From positions 1-49,434 of the forward strand of contig CAYZUC010000008.1 of NCBI GenBank assembly GCA_964481705.1: a stretch of 49,434 nt of DNA, read 5' to 3'. Position numbers and translations under genes: made by a program. The notes below the pieces were generated by a model. That model did no database searches. It was not told where the DNA came from and saw only the letters and a program-made list of their open reading frames with translations. How positions within the stretch are numbered: the stretch's first letter is position 1; the number at the start of each line of letters is the position of its first letter. Source of the DNA: CAYZUC01 sp964481705 (GTDB lineage: Bacteria; Bacillota; Clostridia; Lachnospirales; Lachnospiraceae). This document shows positions 24,069 to 32,540 of this stretch, piece by piece.

Positions 24069-26654
24069 TCACTTTCTGACGCTTGCTGTCAATGTACCAT
24101 CTGATACATCAATCACAATCGTACTTCCGCCCGTTACTTCATCAGCCAGAATTAATCTGGCAGTCAGTGTCTCAACATTTTTCTGCATATAACGTTTCAA
24201 AGGTCTCGCTCCATAAATCGGATCATAACCTCTTTCCACTATAAATTCTTTTGCGTCTTTCGTCAACTCTACGTGCAGATCACGGTCTTCCAAACGGCTG
24301 TTTAACTCTACAACCAGAAGTTCAATGATTCCATGGATATTGTCCTTTGTTAATGGTTTAAATAAAATGGTCTCATCCAGACGATTTAAAAACTCAGGAC
24401 GGAAATGTGCACGTAAATCTCCCATTACCTGTTTTTCAGCTTCTCCACTGATATTGCCCTGCTCATCAATTCCATCGAGAAGATAGGACGAACCGATATT
24501 GGATGTCATAATCAAAATTGTATTCTTGAAATCCACCGTTCTACCCTGCGAATCCGTAATCCTACCATCATCCAATACCTGTAACAGAACATTGAATACA
24601 TCCGGATGTGCCTTTTCTATCTCATCAAACAGAATAACGGAGTATGGTTTTCTGCGGACAGCCTCGGTTAACTGACCTCCCTCTTCATAGCCAACATATC
24701 CCGGAGGTGCTCCAATCAGTCTGGATACCGAGTATTTCTCCATATATTCACTCATGTCAATACGAACCATATTCTGCTCGTCATCAAACAAGCTGGCAGC
24801 CAGAGCCTTGGCAAGCTCCGTCTTTCCAACACCGGTCGGACCCAGGAAAAGGAACGAACCAATCGGTTTTGTCGGGTCCTTAATCCCTGCCTTTGAGCGG
24901 ATAATTGCCTCTGTTACTTTTGTAACGCCCTCTTCCTGTCCAATGACTCTCTTATGAAGCTCATCGTCCAGGTGCAGGGTCTTGCTTCTCTCACTCTCGG
25001 TCAGCTTAGCTACCGGAATGCCTGTCCATCTTGAAATGATTCTCGCAATCTCATCATCCGTAACACTTTCGTGAACCAATGACAAATCTTCCTTGCGTAC
25101 CTTTTCCTCTTCCATTTCCAGCTGCTGCTTCAACGCCGGCAGCTTCCCATAAGCCAGCTCTGCCGCCTGCTCCAGCTTTCCTTCGCGCTGTGCAATCTGA
25201 ATCTGATTGTTGATTTCTTCTATTTCTTCACGCAGCTTGCTTAACCTCTCTACGGAGGATTTCTCATTATCCCACTGTGCCTTTTGACTTGCAAATTCTT
25301 CCCTCAGCTCAGCCAGTTCCTTTTGTAACGTCTCCAAACGCTCTTTGCTGAGACGGTCTTCTTCCTTCCTAAGTGCTGTCTCTTCTATCTCCATCTGCAT
25401 GATTTTACGCTGCATCTCATCCAGCTCTGTAGGCATAGAATCAAGTTCTGTCTTAATCAATGCGCATGCCTCATCTACCAGATCGATAGCCTTATCCGGC
25501 AGAAATCGGTCGGAAATATAGCGATGCGAAAGTGTTGCTGCAGAAACCAATGCAGAATCGGTAATCTTGACTCCATGAAAGACCTCATAACGTTCCTTTA
25601 ATCCACGTAAAATGGAGATGGTGTCTTCTACTGTAGGTTCATCCACCATGACCGGCTGAAAACGACGTTCCAGAGCTGCATCCTTTTCAATATACTTCCG
25701 ATACTCATCCAGTGTCGTTGCTCCAATACAGTGAAGCTCTCCTCTTGCCAGCATGGGCTTTAGCATATTGCCGGCATCCATTGCACCATCCGTCTTACCA
25801 GCACCAACAATCGTATGCAGCTCATCAATAAACAGTAATATCTGCCCATTGCTGTTCTTCACATCCTCTAATACCGCCTTCAAACGTTCTTCAAATTCAC
25901 CACGATATTTTGCACCTGCCACAAGTGCTCCCATATCCAGTGCAAATATTTTTTTATCCTTTAATCCATCCGGAACATCACCACGTACAATTCTCTGTGC
26001 CAGTCCCTCGACAGCCGCTGTCTTACCAACACCAGGCTCCCCGATCAGAACCGGATTGTTCTTTGTCTTACGTGACAGAATTCGAATGACATTACGAATC
26101 TCCGCGTCCCTGCCAATAACCGGATCCAGCTTCTGATTTCTGGCACGCTCTACCAGCTCCTGTCCATACTTCTCAAGAGTATCATACGTAGCCTCCGGAT
26201 TGTCTGAGGTCACTCTCTGATTACCACGTACCGTTGAAAGCGCCTTTAAAAAACGGTCTCTTGTAATCCCATACTCCTTCCAAATGGCAGCGATTTCTTT
26301 ATTGGGGTGTTTGAGCATCGCCAGGAAAAGATGTTCCACGGATACATATTCATCTCCCATGGCTTTTGCTTCATCCTCAGCAGAAATCAGAACCTTATTG
26401 AGACTGTTTCCTACATATACCTGTCCGCCCTGAACCTTTACTCTCTTCCTCAAGGCTTCCTCTGCTCGATTCATAAAATGCTCTTTCTGAATCTCCATCT
26501 TCTCAATCAGCTTAAGAATTAAGCTGTCTTCGCATGTCAAAAGACTGTATAATAAATGCTCCTGTTCGATTTCCTGATTGCCGTATTCATAAGCAAGCTT
26601 CTCACATTGATTCACTGTTTCTATTGACTTCTGGGTAAATTTGCTAATATTCAT
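24069..26654 (-). CDS. clpB: ClpB disaggregase, AAA+ chaperone
   Basis: An 861-residue heat-shock disaggregase working with DnaK to resolubilise proteins. Order: Clp N-domain (1-145), AAA1 with Walker A GEPGVGKTAAVEG and DELHTIVGAG, a long coiled-coil M-domain (about 400-525, which distinguishes ClpB from ClpC), and AAA2 with GPTGVGKTELAKALA and Walker B LFDEIEKAHPDV. The C-terminal TARLILADEVTGGS is typical. No CIRCE or clear CtsR operator was found in the upstream region. AGGAGG lies about 10 nt before the ATG. Confidence 0.97.
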   Translation of the reverse strand: MNISKFTQKSIETVNQCEKLAYEYGNQEIEQEHLLYSLLTCEDSLILKLIEKMEIQKEHFMNRAEEALRKRVKVQGGQVYVGNSLNKVLISAEDEAKAMGDEYVSVEHLFLAMLKHPNKEIAAIWKEYGITRDRFLKALSTVRGNQRVTSDNPEATYDTLEKYGQELVERARNQKLDPVIGRDAEIRNVIRILSRKTKNNPVLIGEPGVGKTAAVEGLAQRIVRGDVPDGLKDKKIFALDMGALVAGAKYRGEFEERLKAVLEDVKNSNGQILLFIDELHTIVGAGKTDGAMDAGNMLKPMLARGELHCIGATTLDEYRKYIEKDAALERRFQPVMVDEPTVEDTISILRGLKERYEVFHGVKITDSALVSAATLSHRYISDRFLPDKAIDLVDEACALIKTELDSMPTELDEMQRKIMQMEIEETALRKEEDRLSKERLETLQKELAELREEFASQKAQWDNEKSSVERLSKLREEIEEINNQIQIAQREGKLEQAAELAYGKLPALKQQLEMEEEKVRKEDLSLVHESVTDDEIARIISRWTGIPVAKLTESERSKTLHLDDELHKRVIGQEEGVTKVTEAIIRSKAGIKDPTKPIGSFLFLGPTGVGKTELAKALAASLFDDEQNMVRIDMSEYMEKYSVSRLIGAPPGYVGYEEGGQLTEAVRRKPYSVILFDEIEKAHPDVFNVLLQVLDDGRITDSQGRTVDFKNTILIMTSNIGSSYLLDGIDEQGNISGEAEKQVMGDLRAHFRPEFLNRLDETILFKPLTKDNIHGIIELLVVELNSRLEDRDLHVELTKDAKEFIVERGYDPIYGARPLKRYMQKNVETLTARLILADEVTGGSTIVIDVSDGTLTASVRK

Positions 26655-26689
26655 GATTCTGCTCCCTCCTTTTTATCTGTTCTACAACA

Positions 26690-26717
26690 ACTATAACATA
26701 TATTTTATAATTGTCAA
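26690..26717 (-). promoter_or_regulatory. Promoter of clpB
   Basis: -35 TTGACA (26712-26717) and -10 TATAGT (26690-26695) with a 16-bp spacer on the reverse strand, about 35 bp before the ATG. No CIRCE inverted repeat is present between it and the start. Confidence 0.6.
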
Positions 26718-26771
26718 CATATTTTCTGCAAACATTTCATAGATTATAGAAAAAGCTTTGGAGGTACGGCT

Positions 26772-27224
26772 ATGAGTGCAAAGACCAAAATTGTGGTCCT
26801 CCACATGAAGGAAATCATCTACACCGGTATCTTTATCGTGTTGGGTATTCTCTTGATTATCCTGCTCCTCGTAATGTTTTTACCGAAAAAAGAGAAGGTA
26901 AACGAGAATACAACCGAGACCTCTGCAGGTGCAAATCTTTACACTGCAGGTGTTTACAATTCCTCTCTTACCTTAAACGGCAGCCCCATCAACATTGAAG
27001 TTGTTGTCGATAACGATAACATCAACTCCATACGTCTGGTGAATCTGGATGAAAGCATCTCTGTCATGTACCCACTGGTGGAGCCTTCTTTTGACGAGAT
27101 TGTCTCACAAATCTATCATACGCAGTCTCTGGATGGGATATCCTATTCTGATGAAAATAAATACACCTCTATGGTACTGCTTGACGCCATTGGAACCGCA
27201 TTAGAAAAAGCGCGGCCAGAATAA
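26772..27224 (+). CDS. Membrane-anchored protein of unknown function (150 aa)
   Basis: A 150-residue protein with one N-terminal transmembrane helix (about 14-37), a short charged linker and an extracellular domain. The domain pattern (AGVYNSSLTLNGSPINIEVVVDND, INSIRLVNLDES and a helix ending TALEKARPE) resembles a divergent FMN-binding-like fold, but without the Thr flavin site, so no cofactor is claimed. GGAGG lies 7 nt before the ATG. It is transcribed alone, divergent from clpB, and ends in a GC-rich hairpin. Confidence 0.65.
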   Translation: MSAKTKIVVLHMKEIIYTGIFIVLGILLIILLLVMFLPKKEKVNENTTETSAGANLYTAGVYNSSLTLNGSPINIEVVVDNDNINSIRLVNLDESISVMYPLVEPSFDEIVSQIYHTQSLDGISYSDENKYTSMVLLDAIGTALEKARPE

Positions 27225-27239
27225 GCCGCGCCCAGTTTT
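27210..27239. terminator. Bidirectional GC-rich hairpin terminator
   Basis: A 7-bp perfect GC stem (27210-27216 with 27225-27231) has the stop codon of the 150-aa gene in its loop. On the reverse strand it is followed by five T residues (a good nadE terminator); on the plus strand only four T follow at a short distance. Confidence 0.7.
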
Positions 27240-27252
27240 ACATATTTCTATT

Positions 27253-29163
27253 TTACAATGACTCCAGCTGTTGCATCCAAAGGTCTGCGGATGCATCCGA
27301 TGGCATTCTGAGGTCTCCTCTGGGTGATACCGCTACCGTTCCCACTTTCGGTCCATCCGGGAGACAGGACCTTTTGAACTGCTGGCTGAAAAATCTACGA
27401 TAAAACGTCTTCAGCCATTTGAGAATGACTTCCTTTTCATATTTATTCTCAAAAGAAAGACAGGCAATCCGATATATCTTGGAGGGTTCAAATCCAAAAC
27501 GCAGTACATAGTACAGGAAGAAATCATGAAGCTCGTAGGGTCCTACAAGATCTTCTGTCTTCTGTGAAATCACACCATTTTCCGGTGGTAAAAGTTCCGG
27601 GCTAACCGGTGTATCCAGTACGTCTTCGAGAACCTTCTGTAAAATCTCGTTCTTACAGGTGTCTGCAAAGAATTGTACCAGATGACGTACCAGCGTCTTC
27701 GGTACACCGACATTCACACCATACATAGACATATGATCTCCATTGTAGGTCGCCCATCCCAACGCCAGCTCTGACATATCACCGGTTCCGATGACCATTC
27801 CGCCATTTTTATTAGCCAAATCCATCAGAATCTGTGTACGTTCCCTCGCCTGTCCGTTCTCATAGGTTACATCATGTACACTCTCATCCTGACCAATATC
27901 GTGAAAATGAACGCGAACTGCTTCCTGAATAGAGATTTCCTGCAGCGTGGCCCCTATTGTCTGTGTCAGCTTGCAAGCATTCTCATAGGTTCGATTGGTT
28001 GTTCCAAAGCAAGGCATTGTCACACAAAGAATGTTCTCATGATTCCATCCTAACATATCGAAGGCACGGGCAGTCACTAATAAAGCAAGTGTAGAGTCCA
28101 GACCTCCTGATATTCCGATTGTGGCATTCCTGCATCCGGTATGCTCCAGACGCTTCTTTAAGCCCATAGCTTGTATAGACAAAATCTCCTCACATCGTTC
28201 TCTTCGCCTTCTCTCATCCGATGGTACAAAAGGAGTAGGAGAAAAAGTACGATTAAGTGTTGTTTCCTCTGGATCAATCAGAAAGGGTACCACCTTATAA
28301 TCACCACGTGTGACTTCAAACGTATTCATGCGCCTCCGTTCAGACAGTATTCGATACAGATCAATATCACCGTAAAGAATCCCTGTCGTAAAAAGAGTCG
28401 ATTCCGCAAGTATGGTCCCATTCTCCGCGATCATATTATGCCCGCCAAAAACAAGGTCCTGACTTGACTCTCCTTCCCCGGCACTCGCGTATACGTACGC
28501 GGATATCGTACGTGCTGATGTGGACGCAACCAAGCTCCTGCGATAGGAATCCTTACATACCACCTCATCACTGGCTGAAAGATTAACCATAACTGTTGCA
28601 CCTGCCATGGTATGAGCCGTATCCGGAGGATTTGGTGTCCACAGGTCTTCACAAATCTCTGCACCGACAATCAATTCCGGAAGCGTCTCCCCATTTTGAA
28701 ACAGAATCTTGGTTCCAAAGGGAATCCTCTCTTCGCCAAACAAAAACTCTTCTGAATCTTGATTACCGGGAGTAAAATGACGCATCTCATAGAATTCGGA
28801 GTAATTTGGAATATAGGCTTTCGGAATCATACCCAGCAGTTTCCCTCTGTGAAGTGCCGCTGCTACGTTATAAAGCTTTCCATCCTTTTGTACCGGCAAA
28901 CCCACGAATACAAGCGCATCCATAGAAATCGTAGCTGCTTTTATCTTCATCAGCTCCTGCGCACTTTTCTTCAAAAGTATCTCCTGGCAGAATAAATCAT
29001 GACAGGTATAACCGGAAATACACAGCTCCGGAAATACGATTATCTTCGCTCCCTGTGAGTAAGCTTTCTGCATTTGACCTATGATGATTCCGGTGTTATA
29101 CTCCGGATCTGCCACGCGGATTTTCGGCGTTACAGCAGCTACCTTTAAAAATCCATGTTTCAT
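27253..29163 (-). CDS. nadE: Glutamine-dependent NAD+ synthetase
   Basis: A 636-residue two-domain enzyme that makes NAD from deamido-NAD, with ammonia from glutamine. N-terminal nitrilase/amidase domain: VFPELCISGYTCHDLF (catalytic Glu), a Lys in PKAYIPNYSEFYE, and VGAEICEDLW with the catalytic Cys. C-terminal synthetase: P-loop-like GISGGLDSTLALLV and a MVIGTGDMSELALGW segment. The length is that of the long bacterial form. GGGAG lies upstream of the ATG. Followed by a hairpin terminator. Confidence 0.96.
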   Translation of the reverse strand: MKHGFLKVAAVTPKIRVADPEYNTGIIIGQMQKAYSQGAKIIVFPELCISGYTCHDLFCQEILLKKSAQELMKIKAATISMDALVFVGLPVQKDGKLYNVAAALHRGKLLGMIPKAYIPNYSEFYEMRHFTPGNQDSEEFLFGEERIPFGTKILFQNGETLPELIVGAEICEDLWTPNPPDTAHTMAGATVMVNLSASDEVVCKDSYRRSLVASTSARTISAYVYASAGEGESSQDLVFGGHNMIAENGTILAESTLFTTGILYGDIDLYRILSERRRMNTFEVTRGDYKVVPFLIDPEETTLNRTFSPTPFVPSDERRRRERCEEILSIQAMGLKKRLEHTGCRNATIGISGGLDSTLALLVTARAFDMLGWNHENILCVTMPCFGTTNRTYENACKLTQTIGATLQEISIQEAVRVHFHDIGQDESVHDVTYENGQARERTQILMDLANKNGGMVIGTGDMSELALGWATYNGDHMSMYGVNVGVPKTLVRHLVQFFADTCKNEILQKVLEDVLDTPVSPELLPPENGVISQKTEDLVGPYELHDFFLYYVLRFGFEPSKIYRIACLSFENKYEKEVILKWLKTFYRRFFSQQFKRSCLPDGPKVGTVAVSPRGDLRMPSDASADLWMQQLESL

Positions 29164-29180
29164 GATTTTCTCCCTTCCGA

Positions 29181-30068
29181 CTATTTCTTTTTTGATGCTG
29201 ATTTCTCTATCTTTTTCAGCTCATCAACCGTAAAATGATATGCTTGATTACAAAACTGACATTTCACCTCAATCGTCTCACCATCTTCAATCATCTTATG
29301 AATCTCCTTTGCTCCCACACTGATGATGACCTTTTCTACCCTCTCCTTCGAACAGTCACAGACAAATCCTGTTGGAATCTGGTCCAGAATCTCCATTCCA
29401 AGACCCTCGGTCAGGATTCCCAGAATCCCCTCAGGCGTCTTCCCCTCTTCGAAAAGAGTCGTAACCGATGTGACATGTTTCAGATTATCTTCTAACGTTG
29501 CAATGACCTTTTCATCAGCAAATGGCATCAGCTGGATAATAAATCCGCCTGCCTGCTTTACTGTATTATCCCTATCCATGAGCACTCCCAGCCCTACCGA
29601 TGACGGTACCTGCTCACTGGTCGCAAAATAGTAGGTTAAGTCTTCTGCAATTTCACTAGTCTGTAAGACGGTCTGACCCACATAAGGCTCCTTTAATCCC
29701 ATATCCTTAATAACACGGAGCATCCCATTTCCTACTGCCCCAGCTACATCCAGCTTTCCCTTGGCATTTGCATGTAGGATAACGTCCGGATTGGATACAT
29801 AGCCCTTTACTTGTGCTGCTGAATTGGCTGTAACGGTGATACTGCCTATGGGTCCGCTTCCCTTGATCTGAAGAGTCAGTACATCCTTTTCTCCCTTCAT
29901 CATAGCTCCCATCATGGCACCTGCAGTTAAAAGTCTGCCAAGTGCGGCTGTCGCAACCGGACTGGTATTGTGGTACTCTCTTGCTGTCTCCACCATTTCT
30001 CTTGTTGTTACAGCAAAGGCACGAATCTGTCCGCCCGCCGCTGTAGCTCGAATCATATAATCATTCAT
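29181..30068 (-). CDS. hslO: Hsp33, redox-regulated chaperonin
   Basis: A 295-residue chaperone activated by oxidation. The N-terminal domain reads DYMIRATAAGGQIRAFAV and TAALGRLLTAGAMMGAMM. Zinc-switch cysteines are CDC (in FVCDCSKERVE) and CQFC near the C-terminus, the expected CxC...CxxC pair. Length typical. The ATG at 30068 has GGAG 6 nt upstream and is chosen over an in-frame upstream start; the leader is 28/31 identical to that of the YkgJ-type gene. nadE lies directly downstream. Confidence 0.95.
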   Translation of the reverse strand: MNDYMIRATAAGGQIRAFAVTTREMVETAREYHNTSPVATAALGRLLTAGAMMGAMMKGEKDVLTLQIKGSGPIGSITVTANSAAQVKGYVSNPDVILHANAKGKLDVAGAVGNGMLRVIKDMGLKEPYVGQTVLQTSEIAEDLTYYFATSEQVPSSVGLGVLMDRDNTVKQAGGFIIQLMPFADEKVIATLEDNLKHVTSVTTLFEEGKTPEGILGILTEGLGMEILDQIPTGFVCDCSKERVEKVIISVGAKEIHKMIEDGETIEVKCQFCNQAYHFTVDELKKIEKSASKKK

Positions 30069-30155
30069 AATAATCTCCACTCTTGCTAATACACCGCAAA
30101 CTTTGGGCGTAAGCACAAATCTGGCATGTGAAAAAATCATTTTTCACACGAATCC

Positions 30156-30914
30156 TCATTTCGTAACCTCTCTTGCTATCATATAGACCCTGTCACAGGT
30201 TTCATCCGGTTTTTCTTGGGTAAATGCCCGATACGCTCCCACAAATTCCATGCCGGACTGCTCCAGAAGTCCCTTTACCAAATCTAATTCATATGCCCTT
30301 TGATAATGCAGTTCTTCAAATCTATGATACAGACCACTTCCCAAATCCTTAACAAACAAAGTCAGATCGTACTCATTGATCTGCTCCTGCTCATCATAGA
30401 GATTATCCCAAATAAAGCTGCAATCTTCACGATTCTCGGCAAAAACGTTATCCGCGAGCATTTGCTTGTACTTATAGGGTGTATTCAAATCAAAAACAAA
30501 TATCCCACCCGGATCCAGATAATTATTTACCAGCTTGAATACCTGCAATAGCTCTTCTTCATCAAGGATATAGTTCATAGAATCACAAATGCTCACTACC
30601 GCGTGTACAGTACCATACAACTCAAATTCCCGCATATCCTGTTGGAGATATAAAATATCATGACCCGATTGTTCTTTTTTATCCACAGCAATACGAAGCA
30701 TCTCTGGAGCCATATCTATCCCAATCATATCATACCCATGCGATGCAAGCAATTCCGTAAGTGTACCGGTTCCACAGCCAAGGTCCAAAACCAGACCTTC
30801 TGAAACACCGTTTGCACGCAGCAAACCAATAAGGTACTCACACCATTCTTCGTATGGGACATTGTCCATAAACCGATCATATACACTGGCAAAGCTTGAA
30901 TAAGATTCTTCCAT
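30156..30914 (-). CDS. Class I SAM-dependent methyltransferase
   Basis: A 252-residue Rossmann-type methyltransferase. Motif I VLDLGCGTGTLTELLA, an acidic IGIDMAPEML strand end, then YLQQDMREFEL and VVSICDSMNYI mark the SAM site. The C-terminal part (YDLTLFVKDLGSGLYHRFEELHYQRAY) has the beta-rich lid of this subfamily. The substrate is not known. GGGAGGT lies before the ATG, and a terminator for the upstream COG2426 gene lies only about 20 bp before it, so expression may depend on readthrough. Confidence 0.85.
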   Translation of the reverse strand: MEESYSSFASVYDRFMDNVPYEEWCEYLIGLLRANGVSEGLVLDLGCGTGTLTELLASHGYDMIGIDMAPEMLRIAVDKKEQSGHDILYLQQDMREFELYGTVHAVVSICDSMNYILDEEELLQVFKLVNNYLDPGGIFVFDLNTPYKYKQMLADNVFAENREDCSFIWDNLYDEQEQINEYDLTLFVKDLGSGLYHRFEELHYQRAYELDLVKGLLEQSGMEFVGAYRAFTQEKPDETCDRVYMIAREVTK

Positions 30915-30934
30915 CCCAAACTACCTCCCAATAG

Positions 30935-30958
30935 AAAAAAGCGTCGAAACGACGCTTT
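30935..30958 (-). terminator. Rho-independent terminator overlapping the COG2426 stop codon
   Basis: On the reverse strand a perfect 9-bp stem (30950-30958 with 30938-30946) and a 3-nt loop are followed by T residues (30935-30940 on the plus strand are A). The stem includes part of the TAA stop. Confidence 0.78.
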
Positions 30959-31436
30959 AGCCTAAGACTGCTCCTGCAGCTCCAAATACTCCTGCACTCA
31001 ATAGTCCCATAATAATTCCGGCAAGCAAAACCCCGCCCATAACCGCAAAAACGGTTGATTTAAAGTCCATATCCAAAATGCTTGCTGCGAGTGTACCGGT
31101 CCATGCACCTGTACCCGGAAGGGGTACTCCTACAAACAACAATAATGCAACAAATAAACCTTTTCCTGCTGAGCTCTGAAGCTTCTTTCCACCCTTTTCT
31201 CCTTTATCAAGACAAAACGTAAAGAACTTGCCGATCAACGGCTTATCAGCTCCCCATTCCAATACCTTTCTTGCAAACAGATAAATAAAAGGAACCGGAA
31301 CCATATTGGCCAAAATACATACGATGTAAGAGTTTAAAAGGGGAAGTCCCATGGCCTGAGATACCGGTATCGCTCCACGAAGCTCGATCAGCGGTACCAT
31401 TGAAATAAACGCAATCCATAAATACTTTTTTAGCAT
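30957..31436 (-). CDS. COG2426-type small membrane protein
   Basis: A 159-residue membrane protein with about four helices, belonging to a family often annotated as small multidrug export proteins, though without functional proof. N-terminal WIAFISMVPLIELRGAIPVS is the hallmark, repeated as VGVPLPGTGAWTGTLAA in the second half, and the C-terminus is Gly/Ala-rich. Start: ATG at 31436 with GGAG 6 nt upstream, rather than the ATG at 31448 that contains the site. It is terminated just at its stop by a hairpin. Confidence 0.82.
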   Translation of the reverse strand: MLKKYLWIAFISMVPLIELRGAIPVSQAMGLPLLNSYIVCILANMVPVPFIYLFARKVLEWGADKPLIGKFFTFCLDKGEKGGKKLQSSAGKGLFVALLLFVGVPLPGTGAWTGTLAASILDMDFKSTVFAVMGGVLLAGIIMGLLSAGVFGAAGAVLG

Positions 31437-31463
31437 AAAAATCTCCATTCTTATTATATTATG

Positions 31464-32525
31464 TTAACTTCTGTTTTTTAGATAACCACGAAGAAATGTC
31501 AATAATGTGTCCATCTCTTCATCGGTACCAATACTAATACGAAGATACTCTCCGATACGCGGTTTATTCCAATGACGTATGAAAATATTCTGTTCACGAC
31601 AGGCATCAAAGAGCTCCTGCCCGGAAACGCTCTTATGTGCAGCAAAGATAAAATTTGTCTTGGAATCTGCAAAGTTGAAGCCAAGCTCTTTCAATTGCGG
31701 CTTTACACGTTCTCTTGTCTTAACTATTTTATCAACTGTCTCTTTAAAGTATTCCTCATCCTCAATTGCTGCAGTACCGATATAAAGAGACGGTTGGTTC
31801 ATGGTATAAGAATTAATGGAGAACTTCACATCATTCATGTACTGAATCAGTTTACGATTGCCCATGGCAAAGCCGATTCGTAGGCCCGCTAAAGCCCTCG
31901 ACTTACTGAAGGTCTGAACCACAAGCAGGTTATCATACTTTTCAATCAATGGCGTCATAGAGGTACCGCCAAAATCGATATATGCCTCATCCACAATCAC
32001 AACAGAATCCGGATTACGCTGTAGAATCTCTTCTATCATCTCTGTACTTTCGAGTGCACCGGTTGGTGCATTGGGATTCGCAAGAATAATACCTCCATTT
32101 TCAGTGAAGTAATCTTCCTTTACAATTCGAAAATTCTCATCCAACTTGCGCACTTCGTATGGAATGCGATACACATCAGCCCATACGTCATAAAAGGAGT
32201 ATGTGATATCCGGAAAAAGAATTGGCTTCTTTCCATAGAAGAATGTGAGAAATGCTACCGATAGAACATCATCCGAACCAACTCCTGCAAAAACCTGCTC
32301 CGCAGCGAGTCCACATCTCTTTGCCCAAGCCTCTGTCAATCTCTTACTCGACGGATCCGGATAGAGACGAAGCTTATTACAATCAAAATCACGAACCGCT
32401 TCCACTACCTTCGGTGACGGAGGATAGGGACATTCATTCGTATTCAGTTTAATCATTTTTTCAAACATGGGTTGTTCACCCGGTACATATGGATCTACTT
32501 TTCTTACATTATCTTCCCAGCTCAT
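31464..32525 (-). CDS. hisC: Histidinol-phosphate aminotransferase
   Basis: A 353-residue PLP enzyme of the HisC family. Seen: VRKVDPYVPGEQP near the start, KLNTNECPYPPSP, LRLYPDPSSKRL, the PNAPTG segment, VIVDEAYIDFGG, and the PLP-binding Lys in VVQTFSKSRALAGLRIG. All other his genes are absent from the neighbourhood. It lies in tandem with a second aminotransferase gene 15 bp upstream. AGGAGG lies 5 nt before the ATG. A role as a broader-specificity aminotransferase is also possible. Confidence 0.92.
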   Translation of the reverse strand: MSWEDNVRKVDPYVPGEQPMFEKMIKLNTNECPYPPSPKVVEAVRDFDCNKLRLYPDPSSKRLTEAWAKRCGLAAEQVFAGVGSDDVLSVAFLTFFYGKKPILFPDITYSFYDVWADVYRIPYEVRKLDENFRIVKEDYFTENGGIILANPNAPTGALESTEMIEEILQRNPDSVVIVDEAYIDFGGTSMTPLIEKYDNLLVVQTFSKSRALAGLRIGFAMGNRKLIQYMNDVKFSINSYTMNQPSLYIGTAAIEDEEYFKETVDKIVKTRERVKPQLKELGFNFADSKTNFIFAAHKSVSGQELFDACREQNIFIRHWNKPRIGEYLRISIGTDEEMDTLLTFLRGYLKNRS

Positions 32526-32540
32526 TTTTTCCTCCTATCA

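Noticed and set aside
26655..26760. CIRCE or CtsR operator before clpB
   Set aside because: I looked for TTAGCACTC-N9-GAGTGCTAA and for tandem GGTCAAA repeats in the clpB leader and did not find them.
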